Shown: piece by piece, positions 1 to 11,132 of the stretch
Numbering within the stretch: the stretch's first letter is position 1
Layout: each line of letters starts with the position of its first letter
NCBI GenBank assembly: GCA_007258455.2
Contig: VDFB02270651.1
Span: 495,078,320-495,142,319, forward strand
DNA length: 64,000 nt
Reading direction: 5' to 3'
Source: Sequoia sempervirens
Taxonomy: Eukaryota > Streptophyta > Pinopsida > Cupressales > Cupressaceae
The notes under the pieces: model-generated
Database searches by the model: none
What the model was told of the DNA's origin: nothing
Seen by the model: the letters and a program-made list of their open reading frames with translations, nothing else
Translations under genes and position numbers: made by a program

Positions 1-280
1 ACACCCACCAATGCAAGCATAAAGATGAAGATAGCACTGCGATAAACATATAAAGCAATTTACATCAGAACTTTAAAAAATAAAAATGTTGAAAGCAGAA
101 TTATTTTACATCAGAAAAAAAAAAAAATTAAAAATTAAAAATTACTGTTTACAAATATTGTACTCCATTGTACCCAAAAAAGCTGAAATAAATGAAGTTT
201 GGAGCAATACTCATCATCATAATTAAAACTTTTATCTCTGTATAATTGCTAAAGGGAACAAGTTCTAATATGACACATAC

Positions 281-3200
281 AGTGCCAGTAGCTGAGTGCC
301 AGAGCCCAAAACAGCGCAAAACAGAGACTTTTGTGGAGGGTATCTGAAAACATCTCCATGGATGTATTTCCATCCTGTCTCCTCTTGATCGTCAGCTGTT
401 TCTTCATCATGGGAGTATCTTCCAATTATCAAAAGCAAAAGGAATGTTAGCAAACAGAAAAAAACTTGCATGGATCAGTCTCCAACTAAACCAAGGCTCC
501 TAATCCCTACTTAACAAACAAACAGACATCATTGTTTAGATGTAGCAGTAGGGACCCTTACTTGACAAAATCATTCTTCAGAACGCGCATGAGTATTGTT
601 GCTAGAAATCCTGTTAGAAGAAGTACTGTAACACAAGAATTGATGATAGAAAACCAATGGATTTCCAAATGCTGAGGCAAAGATGAAGACTTTGAATATT
701 TCTCCATCCGTTGGTCGAAAGGAACATCAGTTTCTGTCCACTTCACAGAGTACATGTATTCAACTTCAATCGCCTCATCTTTGGTGATATCAACACTGAA
801 TCTTGGATCGGTGCGCACATTGATTTCAATGACATGATCTTTGTTGTATAGGATTTCAAAATGGACATGTGTATAAAGTAAATATTTAGGCCCCTTCTGA
901 TCAGGCTTCATATCCTTGTCAAACTTTCCAATGAAGCCCCAAATTGGTAGATCATCATAATACATCTGAAAATAATAATCATTCTTAACAGCTTCCCTAA
1001 ACTTCACCAAATCCTCCCTTGTCAACTTCTTTCTGCAAAGTACCTCGGACTCCTTGTTGACTTTAAAGTCAAGCTTATATGGAGCATCAACCATACGATC
1101 ACCATTCAAGACTTCTCCTAGATCTTCCCTCTTCTCAGTCATATGGGCTGCAATTTTGACTCAGTGCAGAAAATCACCTCTTCATCAAAATCATTTCAAG
1201 TAACAACTCAAAGCATAAAAAAGAAGTACAAATTCAAAAAGAAACAATGCTCGAAAATAAATGAGAAAAAAACTGTATTGTACAAACCTGGTTGACAAAA
1301 TGGTAAGTCAAAATAGCGATATGTTTCACTGTAAAACAATCAAAAGTGTCAAGATAAACCAAATTCCAAATATGTTCATGTAAACTGTGAACCATTAAGT
1401 TACAGCAGCATTCATTTTTCAAATAGGAGATAAGACAAAAGGAAAACTTTAAGAAAGTTAGAAACACTCGAAAATAGAGTGTAGAATACTTGCCAAATCT
1501 TACATTTTGGTGAATAAAAATTTTAAATATTGAAATTTATTAAGAATTAAATAATTTAAGACTAATGCTCATGAAATTTGGCAAATGTAATCAATTTACG
1601 TAATTTACCATAAAAAGGTTTGATTAGTTTTTTAGGTAAATTTTAAGAATGGGTGAATATGATTTGCAAATAGTCATCTACACTCTGCCAATTGGCAGAA
1701 AACAATCCATAGAACCTTGGTAAAATTCGTCAAAAAAACTCATTTGCGTTGATTGATTATGACATTACAACTTCAATCCCTTTCAAATTATCACAATTAA
1801 GAACACCATACTAATACCAAACCCTGAAAGCAAAGCAGGTATAGTAGTTAAAAATGGTGACCTCAATCATGTAGAAGAGCAACCATAAAGGAGTTGGCTT
1901 CTAAAATAACGAGAACATAACCTAGTTACAAGGACTAAAACTGATTTATGTTGGAAAAAGATAGCTACAGTTCAATTGTAGAGAAGACCAACTAGATGTC
2001 AATATTTTTATGAACACCAAACTAGAAGCAATCATTGAAGTAAATATGCATATACAATAATGCTGACCCTACTAGAGAGTGGTAATTAGCCCTTCGAATA
2101 TAACTTCCACAGGATGGCTATTTTGTGCCCAACACAATAGCACCCTATAAACTATTATTCCTTTAGGGTTTAGATACTTTTTTTTATCACGCAAACCCTT
2201 TTTCGTCAGCTGGAAAGAATATTCTGCAATTGTACAACACTTAACCAACACATAGTTGCAGGACAGAAAGCATATGCCTATCTCGCTTCAACCTGGGCCA
2301 TCATGGCTGCAAGCACTCCAACTTACTACTACAAAACAACCTAGAGGACTAGAGCTTGAGTACATTACACATGTCAAACAGGAAAATATTAAGTTCTGAC
2401 ACAGCTAGACAGAGAGAAGCACCAAATGAGACCAGACCATCTTCAAGAATAAAACCACATAAACAATGGAAATAAAATGTTTGAAATGGTCATATATGTA
2501 TAATTGTATATCACCATAAACATCTTCAAAAAATTATACACTGTGACATAATAAACTATCTCAGATATCTTAAATACGGATATCTGTTAATGCTGAGAGG
2601 TATCAACCTTGAGCTGCCTATCTTATATGGAAATGGTTTGAAGAGAGATTTGAAAATGAACTATTATAGTATTTTTTACTCGTCATAACTAATTATTTAG
2701 TTACCAACTATTCTTACCTTTATATTTTGTATGACATGGGAATGAAATTATATTTTGATTCACATTTTCTGCATGTATGCCGAAAAGCTAATCAAAATTA
2801 GTTTCTTGTATTGCTTACAGAAATAATTTGAGGTTGTTGGTGGTTATTTTTATTGACCGTACAACTATAAATATTGTAAAAATTACACTCTTACTAAAGC
2901 TCCATATCCAATGAAAATAGGTTTAAGTAAATGTCAGCTCTTCCATATGTGACAAATTTTCATCCACCTAAAAGAATGACACCTTGCAGCCTTCACCCTC
3001 CCCCAACTCACTATAGAGCATCTCATGACTTAACCATATATTAACAGACATAATTCTTCCACAATCCATTGTAATGAGTTAGGAAGAGCTTCTGGATATA
3101 AGTGTGTATTGTTTTTTAGCTTTAACTTTTCAGATCACGCTCCATGATTCTGGATGAAGAAAAGGAACTGTTGATGTTAAAAGCTAATACAGAATCATAT

Positions 3201-5395
3201 CCAGAAGCTCTTTCTCAACTCATAATTATACATTATTCCTCTCCCTAGTAACAAACTTACAGGTGCTTGTGTGCTAAGCAGGTCACCTTGCCTTGTAATT
3301 ATTATCATCATAAATTAGAAATTTCAAATAATTTCGTAATGTCATTTATATAATGACTAATAATGAATATGAGATGCAAAGGTCAAATCCCACAACGAAA
3401 ACACCATTCACCCTACATTTTTATTGATCTATGGAACAGTTAAGTTGTAACGTAAGAAAAAGAGATGTAAAGCATATTGGAAGGAAATTATAAACTAGGG
3501 GATGATCTAAGTGTGTTTAAATTAAATCTATTTCACCAAAACAGCCAAAAATCTAGGCCTACCCCGGTACGATTCATCCAATGCCAAGTTTTTTGCACAC
3601 ATTTGTTCGGAATCATTCATGTGCATACCCAGGCAATTCCAACTATGTCAAGGTGATTCCAATGGTGGGTGACAATTTCAGTTCATTTTGTTTAACATTT
3701 GACCATTAAAATCGTGCCCTAAACTCTAAACCAACTGCCATTTTGTTTTGTTTGACAAGTAACATGGAACAAGAAAACACCACATTTTGTTTGACAAGTG
3801 GCACCACAATAAGATTCACAGTCACCAGAGTAAGCAGCACCACAAATTTCCTCTGATTCTGCAGCCATTTTCACTTTTTGAGAAGTTGGATAACCAGCAT
3901 ACTTTTACTGCAAGTAGGCGTGGGGCTGCTTGTGTTTCTTCTGGTCAACCTACATCATCTAATGTCAATGATGATGATGATTATGGTCTTGATAACGACC
4001 CATTTGATGCTCATTACCCATTGTATTATTTTAATATTACAATGAATATCTATAATGGCATTCAAGTTTGACAAATTTATATCGAATTAGTATACAATAT
4101 TTCAAATTTGTAATATTTATGGTAGTTTTGTTTAGCATATGCATGATATGTGGTATTCTGTACTTCATTCCTGTTTTTAGGCTGCAAATATGTATATATT
4201 TATGATTTTAATATTTTTTTGTGCAGACAAGCCCAGAACTTACCCAGTTCCCAGAAAATATTTGGCCATACCAGCATAGCATACCCAATTCTGATTCAGC
4301 GACTTTGATTTAAATCATTCAAATATGGCACTCCAAGTTTTATAATCCAAGAATATCTTATGTTTAGACATACTAAAATGAAGTACAACCCCCAATCAAG
4401 TAGGTCAAAGTTCAAGTTGTCTTGTTGGACAAATTCAGATGAGACATTTACTGTTCAATAGGCTGGATGATTCATCATGCAAATATGTCTAATCCACGAT
4501 GTCTATCATCTAGTGACCGGTGCATATCCCCTGCTGAATAATGCCTATACTGCTAAGCTTTGAACTTTGTCATCCTAATAAGTGCAAATTAAAATTTGAT
4601 CCCCAAGTCTTTGCAGCTCAGTATCATATCACAGAAAACATTTAATACAAAGTACCAATCACCAACTATGGCGAGCATGGGTTCGTGCATAGGCTGTTAC
4701 CATTGGCAGGCCTGATGGATTCCACGTACAATTAAGCCATGGGTCATGGGATTGTGTGGCCCCAGCAGCCAGTGCATATACCCTGACAAAGAATTTTCGC
4801 AGCGCCAATGTATGAACTTTGGTATCCTAAAAAGTTTCATCATTTGAGCCTTTTGACCCCTAAGTTTAAACAGCTTAAAATCATGTCACAAAAAGAACTA
4901 TATCGAGTACAAATCGCCACATTCCTATAGGACCCGATAACAACAACGGACTCCAAAAACAAGTGCACATTTCCCTTATGACTACCCACCACAAGAACAC
5001 TACTCAAAGCCACCCACTATACTTAAAAACGACCCTGACAGAAATGTTGGGTTCATCCATTTACTGTACAACGAAACCCTACGTAATATTTCGAGGACTA
5101 AAATATAAGACCACAAAAAGGGGAAACGAACTAATATTTTTCATCATAGCCGAGACCATAAACAAAGAAACCACAAATGGAAAACGAAAACCCACCAAAA
5201 AAAGAGAAATCCATTGAAAAGCTCTGAATTTACAGATGTGAAAGTCATGTACCTTGGATTCTGAAAGGGACCAACTTTATTTGCATAAAGAGGCACATAA
5301 TCTCCATCATTGTATTTATGATCAGAATACCCTGCCTGCACCTGAGCTCCCCATGACAGAACTAGAAAACCCAACACAAACACCCAATTCTCCAT
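281..5395 (-). CDS. Transmembrane 9 superfamily (TM9SF/EMP70/TMN) protein, N-terminal part, four exons
   Basis: Polytopic Golgi/endosomal membrane protein family (EMP70, TMN in plants), tied in the family to secretory sorting and cell adhesion. Exons on the minus strand: 5395-5253, 1328-1288, 1147-562 and 418-281. All visible junctions are GT-AG and the phases agree (908 nt, about 302 codons). Exon 1 has a signal peptide (residues 1-21, MENWVFVLGF...AQVQA) followed by the family motif GDYVPLYANKVGPF. The 41-nt exon 2 gives ETYRYFDLPFCQP. Exon 3 carries the lumenal domain (LGEVLNGDR, QMYYDDLPIWGF, HLEIHWFSIINSC) and the first membrane span at about residues 228-250. Exon 4 has DDQEETGWKYIHGDVF and GSGTQLLAL. 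Full-length members are about 590-660 residues, so the other eight or so spans lie left of position 1; bases 1-280 are intron. No stop or frameshift is seen, so the gene looks functional. The exact TMN paralogue cannot be assigned. Confidence 0.95.
1329..5252 (-). other. Intron 1 of the TM9SF gene (3.9 kb)
   Basis: Bounded by the donor after CCAAG at 5253 and an acceptor TTTTACAG just before the 41-nt exon 2. AT-rich, with only short spurious open frames. The frame at 3787-4071 (plus) reads as low-complexity His/Asp-rich sequence and matches nothing I know. Apart from the hairpin at 3073-3228 I see no recognisable gene or intact transposon. The next two introns are short (1148-1287 and 419-561). 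Confidence 0.85.
3073..3228. repeat. Imperfect inverted repeat in intron 1 (miRNA-like or MITE hairpin)
   Basis: Two arms of about 50 nt (3073-3124 and 3176-3228) are near reverse complements around an uninterrupted 15-bp core, AGAGCTTCTGGATAT at 3085-3099 and its complement at 3197-3211. Pairing continues on both sides with a few mismatches (ATGAGTT/AACTCAT outward, TAGCTTTA/TTAAAAGCTA inward). The loop is about 50 nt. Arm length and mismatch pattern fit a plant MIRNA foldback or a short decayed MITE. I recognise no known mature miRNA in it. Confidence 0.55.
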
Positions 5396-6703
5396 TCTCC
5401 AGATGCCAAAATCATCAACCAGATCTGAGCCCGTATATCATGAAAAAATGGTTGACGTTTCTGCTTAAGGAAACACACAATCCAAACCTAGGATTTAACA
5501 AAAGAAATGAGATTATTGATTTGGGAGCTGATCCACCACTAAAGATTTTTACTGATTCGTTTTACTTTCTACAAAATTACCAATCATGCCGTTTTGTTGC
5601 TTATGCATTTTCGGGGTTAGTTTGGACATACTTGTAAAATCTCCATAATCCTATGACTTCCTCCTGGAGGTAAGTCGAAAAACTGAGCTTTAGTTCTCGC
5701 ACCGAAGGGATGGATAGGTATGTGCTTATTAACCTTGGTTTGGTTACTTTTCCAAGGTTAATTACTTTTCTGCTCTTTTGTATTATTTTCTTTTTTCTTT
5801 AATTTTGTCTTTAATAATTAATATTTTTAATTATAAAAAAAATTTGGGGAGTTTATTAATTTCTATGGTGAGATTATTTTCTAGTGCCTATGACTTACAA
5901 TATGGTTTAAGGGATTATTAAACTAGCAATTGCATTATTAAACTAGCAATTGCACCTTGGTGTGCAATGGGTACGTCGAAGAAGTGTCGAAGGTCAATTA
6001 GGGTAAATTTTGGTCTTTTTTTTTCATACATTAACCTGTGCTTGTCTAGAGTGGACACGATTAATGCAGATTTATTGCGAGTTATGGGAGGAAATTTCCT
6101 AAGAACCTTATGCAACCATAAATCCTTTTGCCAAGCGTTTTTCAGCAAGCAATATGAAAAATATTTTACAGGATCCTTGGTTTTTCAACTTGTCGAAATA
6201 AACAAAGAAAATGCCTACCACCATGGACAGTGACATTTCTGAAACCACCCAAAATTCTTTCGTTTTGAAATCTTACACATCAATTTATTTATGGTAGTTT
6301 TCAGTGGATCCTCCAAAACCACCTGCAATGTAAAGGTGGGTTTTTTATTACACCCCATTCAAAAACGCTTCTCTTAACCATCATGTTTGGCCCGCATAAC
6401 CACTTTTTAGTCACCTTATTGAACCTTATTTAGCACTTATTACTAATTGTTTAATCTAGCCACATGCAACTAGAATTTACAGCACATCGTAATCCTTGAA
6501 CCTCCTTTAGGTGCAAGTGTTAGTATATATAGTTTTCTCTCTATATAGAATTGTCTCCCCCTCTATCTCTCTTTCTTTTTCCTAATCTCTCCAAAGATAA
6601 ATTAAATATTAATTTAATTTGTTCTATATAAGAGTATATTAATTATTAATTATAGTAATTTCATATTTATATGTAATAATTTTTATTATAAAATATAATA
6701 TAT
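5396..6703. other. Intergenic region upstream of the TM9SF gene
   Basis: Expected to hold the 5' UTR and promoter of the minus-strand TM9SF gene, but I see no convincing TATA box. A perfect 20-bp tandem duplication (unit ATTATTAAACTAGCAATTGC) lies at 5914-5953. From about 6590 it grades into the AT-rich tract into which LINE A inserted. No coding sequence is supported. Confidence 0.6.
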
Positions 6704-6726
6704 AATAATAATATAATCTATATATA
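6704..6726. repeat. Left target-site duplication of LINE A
   Basis: The 23 bases here are identical to 21468-21490, directly after the short poly(A) end of LINE A. The sequence is AT-rich but contains the distinctive block ATAATCTATATATA in both copies. Length and placement fit target-primed LINE insertion. Confidence 0.8.
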
Positions 6727-6749
6727 TCATAATATTAATAAAGAAGAGG

Positions 6750-8610
6750 ATGGCGCAAGTTGGCAAGCAGGAGCAAAAAAATGTAGAGGCGAAAAAGAGT
6801 CGATGGGGCGACATGGTGGAGGAGGGTGAACCAGGGAAGAAGATGGAAGGCGTTGTCCTCCAGCCGAAGGCGGATCACATCCTATAGTGGGTATTTGAGA
6901 ATGGAGCTTGGGTGGATAAGTGTCACCCACACTATCGCTAGAATAGGAGCTCAGAGAACGGATTTTGCAACCAAAGCAGAAGCCAGCTCGAAGATAGTGA
7001 GAAGTGGGCTCCAGACCAAAATCCAGAGACAATAGCACGCCGAAGGAACAGGCAAGGATGGAGCACGTGCGAGCCAAGGCATGGGTGGTTCTAGGAAAAT
7101 GACCGCCATGGGAAACCATCAAATCCCAGCTGGCGCAACAAAGGTAGTGGCATCCAGAAGTGTACCAGCAAAGTTTGGAGAGTTAGGGGTTCGGGAAACC
7201 CTAAGCCTGGGAATGAAGGAAAGTTGAGCCAACAAGTGGGAGAAGAATTTGAATTTGGAAGAAGAATGAATCAGAGAGACTGAGACATGTTCAGAAGAAA
7301 AACAAACAAAAGAAATTATAAAAACAAAACAAGCGGAGGCGATTGGTTCGACCGTAGGGAAGCAAACTATACCAAATGCCCTCGAAAATGATCGAATGAA
7401 GAGTGATCAGACTAAAGGAGAGAGCTATGTTCACCAAGTGGACTGGCCTAGGGAGGAAATCAAAGCATGGTGGAAAAAAAAATACAAAGACCAGGTAAAC
7501 ATCTACCAGCTACCAAACTCTTTTTTTCTCATAGAATGTATAGATCAAAAACTAAAGCTGAAAATCGTAGAAGGGAAACCTCTGTTCATGAATGGTCATA
7601 GTTTTCATTACCTAAATTGGAGATCAAGCTTTGATCCCTAGAACTACAAAATAAACCAAATCCCCACCTGGATCAAGTTGGTGGATCTGCCCTCAGAATT
7701 CTAGAATGTGGAGGCTATGGTGAGATTAGGTGATGCCCTAGGGGTCTGCTTAGGGGTGGATGAGGATTTCATAAATGGAATCGATGGGACTAAAGCCTGC
7801 ATACTAGTAGAAATAGATGAGGAGGTTGGATTATACAAAAACATAGAAATTCTGACAAAGTATGAAAGTTGGCAACAAGAGATAGAAATATGGGAAGGAG
7901 GAGAACCCAAAAAATGCCTCTTTAGAGATTCTTCCTTGGAAAGCACTTCACTCAGGGAAATGGAGGCTTATACAAACAATGAAGAGACAAAAGAAATAGG
8001 AGATGGAATATCACAGGAAATAGCAACCAAAACCATAGAAGAGCCATCTAAGGATGTTAGAACCAAGTCATAGCAGAAGAAATCTGGAGAAACCTCTCAG
8101 GAATGCAACAATGACCCCCCACCAATAAAGGAAAAGAAGGGGATGGGAAGATTTCGAGCAGAGGAAGCACTCAATGCCCTTATGGAAGGTGCACAAGAAC
8201 TCGAAAAGGATATCAAAACCCAACTTTGGAAACTAACAAAGGAAGTAGAAAGGGAAGAATCAGAATCTCGGGCAATAGGAGAGGAGGCTGGAAAGAATGA
8301 GTAGACCTCCAAAGAAAACAATTTAGATGCTCTCCAAGAGGAAGATGATGACTTTGCTCAGTCCAAAGAAGAGGAGAGTGATTAATTCTCAGAGGGAGAA
8401 GATGAACCCTAGGAGGAGGTAGAGGAAGGTGAATTGCTTGAGATGAGGCAGCTTGAACAACTAGAATCAAAGATAAATGCACCTAACATAAAGAAAAAAT
8501 CCAAAAGGGGCAGGAAAACAAACAAAGGTAAGTTGATGATTGTAGGCAATGCCTCTGGTCATAAAAAAATGGTTGTTGGGAAGGATAGCCTCCTTCCCAA
8601 GGAAAAATGA
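6750..8610 (+). pseudogene. LINE A ORF1 (DUF4283-type nucleic-acid-binding protein), decayed
   Basis: LINE ORF1 proteins bind element RNA and help form the RNP. The frame opens at ATG 6750, shifts once near 7385, then runs in one frame to TGA 8608-8610 with about ten in-frame stops overall. The central part (about 7400-7790) has the DUF4283 pattern of plant LINE ORF1: VDWPREEIKAWW, then a hydrophobic strand ending FFLIECID, EGKPLFMNGH, a WIKLVDLP strand, and GDALGVCLGVDED. The C-terminal third is highly charged (Glu/Lys-rich, probable coiled coil) and ends in a basic patch, KKKSKRGRKTNKGK. Its stop overlaps the ORF2 start as ATGA. Confidence 0.85.
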
Positions 8611-9640
8611 GGATCATAACATGGAATATTAGGGGCATCAATGCCCCTGACAAATGGTGCATGGTCAAGCGCCAAATTGACCAATCAAAAGTAGACATAG
8701 TTTTTCATACAGGAATCAAAATGAAGTAAGGAAGAAGGTCAGAGGAGATTGTGAAATTGGAGGTAGTGGAGAAGTCAATTCAAGGAGGCCATAGGAGCAT
8801 CTGGTGGGCTAGGAGTCTTATAGAGCCCTCTAACAGTAGATGGGGAAGTAGAAAAAGAAGAGGACAATTGGCAGGTGATCAAGTTTAAGGATCTAAGAAG
8901 GCATGACACCTTCTTCAGTATCAATGTATATTGGCCAATAGCTACAAGGGAAAAAAACAAGTGGGACAAAATATCAAGTGAGTTGGAAAATAGGAGAAAT
9001 GAGATGGGAATAGTAGTTGGAGACTTCAACACAACTTTGAACAATGAAGAGAAGCCAGGAGGCCTAGGAAGAACAACTGCCATACAGAGAGATTTTCAGG
9101 AATTCATAGACATAAATCTCCTAAAGGATGTACAAACCAAAAATGGAACATTCACTTGGTCTAATAGGAGAAAGGACTTCACCAACATAGCTAAAAGATT
9201 GGACAGATTCCTTCTCTGGGGAGATTGGGGAGAACTAGCAACCTCACAGGAAGCTCACATACTACCTTTCACAGGGTCAAATCATTTCCCTGTCTCACTG
9301 ACATTTGGGCAAGATGATCCCCCAAAGGAAGCCCTTTCAAATTTGAAAACATGTGGCTGAGAGATTATCACCTACTAGAGATAATAGAGAAGTGGTGGAA
9401 TGAGATCAGGTTTGGAGACAAATTAGAGCTTTTCAAAATAAGCAAAAAACTAGGATACATCAAGAATAAGCTCAGAGAATGGAACAAGACACATTTCAAG
9501 AACATATTCCAGGAGAAGGAAATAATGGAGCAAGAAATTAGAGTCTTGAATGAACACATAATAGAGAAAGGGATGGATGTAGAGGATTTTGAGAATGAGA
9601 AATGTCTAAAAGAAGAGTTGGCAGAAATCCTGAAGAGGGA
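8607..9640 (+). pseudogene. LINE A ORF2, 5' part: AP-type endonuclease domain
   Basis: Opens MRIITWNIRGINAPDKW, the standard start of an L1-type endonuclease (the enzyme that nicks target DNA for target-primed reverse transcription). A 1-bp frameshift in the T-run near 8702 breaks the QESK catalytic motif. The frame resumes with VYWPIATREK, VVGDFNTTL (GDFN motif), TFTWSNRR, KRLDRFL and GSNHFPV in place of the usual SDH motif. A second frameshift lies near 9345; then come NMWLRDYHLLEI and the coiled linker. The frame is cut at the LTR-element insertion and continues at 16906. Confidence 0.88.
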
Positions 9641-9645
9641 AGAGT
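9641..9645. repeat. Left TSD (AGAGT) of the Sirevirus-like element
   Basis: AGAGT lies directly outside the left LTR and recurs at 16901-16905 directly outside the right LTR. Removing the element and one copy rejoins the LINE ORF2 reading frame. Confidence 0.9.
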
Positions 9646-10750
9646 TGTTGGAAACAAGCAACACTAAGAGGGGGGGTGAATCAATGTTCTACAAAAATTA
9701 ACTTTATTATTCTGATCTTTAATCCACTTAGAACATTCAACCAAAATAAATATGCAGAAACATAAAGCAAACAACCACAACACCATAACATAGAGATTTT
9801 ACGTGGAAACCCTGTTAGGGGAAAAACCATAGTGGATGGCCAATCCACAATATGATCTAAGTATACCCAAAAGAAAGATTACAATATGGGAATGCACTTG
9901 AATTTAGGCACACTACCTAGAGCTCACTGCTCAAAATAGAAAGGCACACTACCTTACAAATTTTTGGATTAGATCCAAGAGAATGAACTAAGAGAATAAC
10001 ATCTACAAATTCTTGATTAGAGTTCCAGTTAGGCTCAATAGTTGATCTTTTGTCCTTCAGACTGATTATGCACTTTTGCTCTGCTCTGCTCTGACTCGCA
10101 CCACAAAATCTTTAATGCACAAGTGAAACTGTGCATAATCTCTCAATCACCCTTCTGATGTTCACAACACACATTGACACATCTTACATACATACCAAAA
10201 TGATATAATTGATCACTTATATATATTTGTGACTAAAAATTTAATTGCTACAAGTCAACTCCAACAAAATAAAAAAACATTTGCAATTGTCAGCTCAAAT
10301 CATGAATAATATTCAATGTGCATCCACAACGGCTGGCCACAACTTAGCTTAGACCAAAATCAAAATGCACAAACACAAAAACATTTTAGTAAACACTCCT
10401 TGAATATCCACGACATGTTATATCAACTGGGTCAGCCTCCAAACACATATGAATAGAAAGATATCCAACCGGATCTCCATACTTGCACACAACTTGATAC
10501 GAGGAACTAAGATTTTTGGATAACACAAGATATGCATTTATCAACCTCCCATGTGACCCACAACTCAAAATAACAATAGAAAATTTGCACGTGAGTTGAT
10601 GAACACAAAACTGTCGGATGCACTATTCTTCCTTGACTGTCTTCAATCTGATTGTCAGTATGAGAAAATGATGACATGCAGATCCAATCACCGACTAGGG
10701 TTGCCATCAATGACAACACCAAAAAGCATTTGCAATGTCTCTTGCCAACA
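9646..10750 (-). repeat. 3' LTR of the Sirevirus-like element
   Basis: Direct repeat of 15783-16900, bounded TG...CA (TGTTGGAAAC to TTGCCAACA on the plus strand). It carries the G-run AAGAGGGGGGGTGAAT near its left end, which is the downstream end of the LTR. An AT block at about 10217-10228 is shorter than in the 5' LTR. A polypurine tract abuts it at 10751. Confidence 0.92.
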
Positions 10751-10927
10751 ATCTCCCCCTTTGGCATTGATGGCAACACTTAGTGAAAAATGACTAAGTG
10801 TCAGATCAATACCAACATGAATTACACTGGCACTTCAAAATTTCAAAAAGAAACTTCAATCTCAGCTCTAAAATGCAACTCCCCCTAAGATGAATATACA
10901 TTTTTCACTGTACAACACTCCCCCTTT
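10751..10927 (-). promoter_or_regulatory. Multiple polypurine tracts upstream of the 3' LTR
   Basis: On the minus strand AAAGGGGGAGAT lies directly next to the 3' LTR (plus 10751-10762) as the primer for plus-strand DNA synthesis. Two more copies lie upstream in the element: plus 10879-10889 (CTCCCCCTAAG) and 10918-10927 (CTCCCCCTTT). The first and third share about 30 nt of surrounding sequence, so they are duplicated units rather than chance purine runs. Confidence 0.8.
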
Positions 10928-11132
10928 GACATAAATGGCAAAACTGGGGAAATCAAAAAATGTCAAAATTTCAAATTGTACAAGCATGATCTTGAAACTT
11001 ACACAAATTTGAAAACATCTGCAAAATCTCTCCTCAACACGCTTAAATTTGTGTCCCAAATCCTTTTGAGACTCTCCAAAATTGTTATGTGACCACAAAC
11101 CAAATAAGATTGAGTTTCTGCAGACTCAAGAT

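Noticed and set aside
3787..4071. His/Asp-rich plus-strand frame in intron 1
   Set aside because: Low complexity, no family resemblance, no flanking gene structure; treated as chance.
5254..5637. Plus-strand open frame of 127 codons opposite TM9SF exon 1
   Set aside because: Antisense shadow of the real exon; composition is not protein-like and no domain is visible.
9646..10750. Plus-strand orientation for the nested LTR element
   Set aside because: The tRNA-Met PBS next to 15783 and the polypurine tract next to 10750 read correctly only on the minus strand, as do gag and ORFX.
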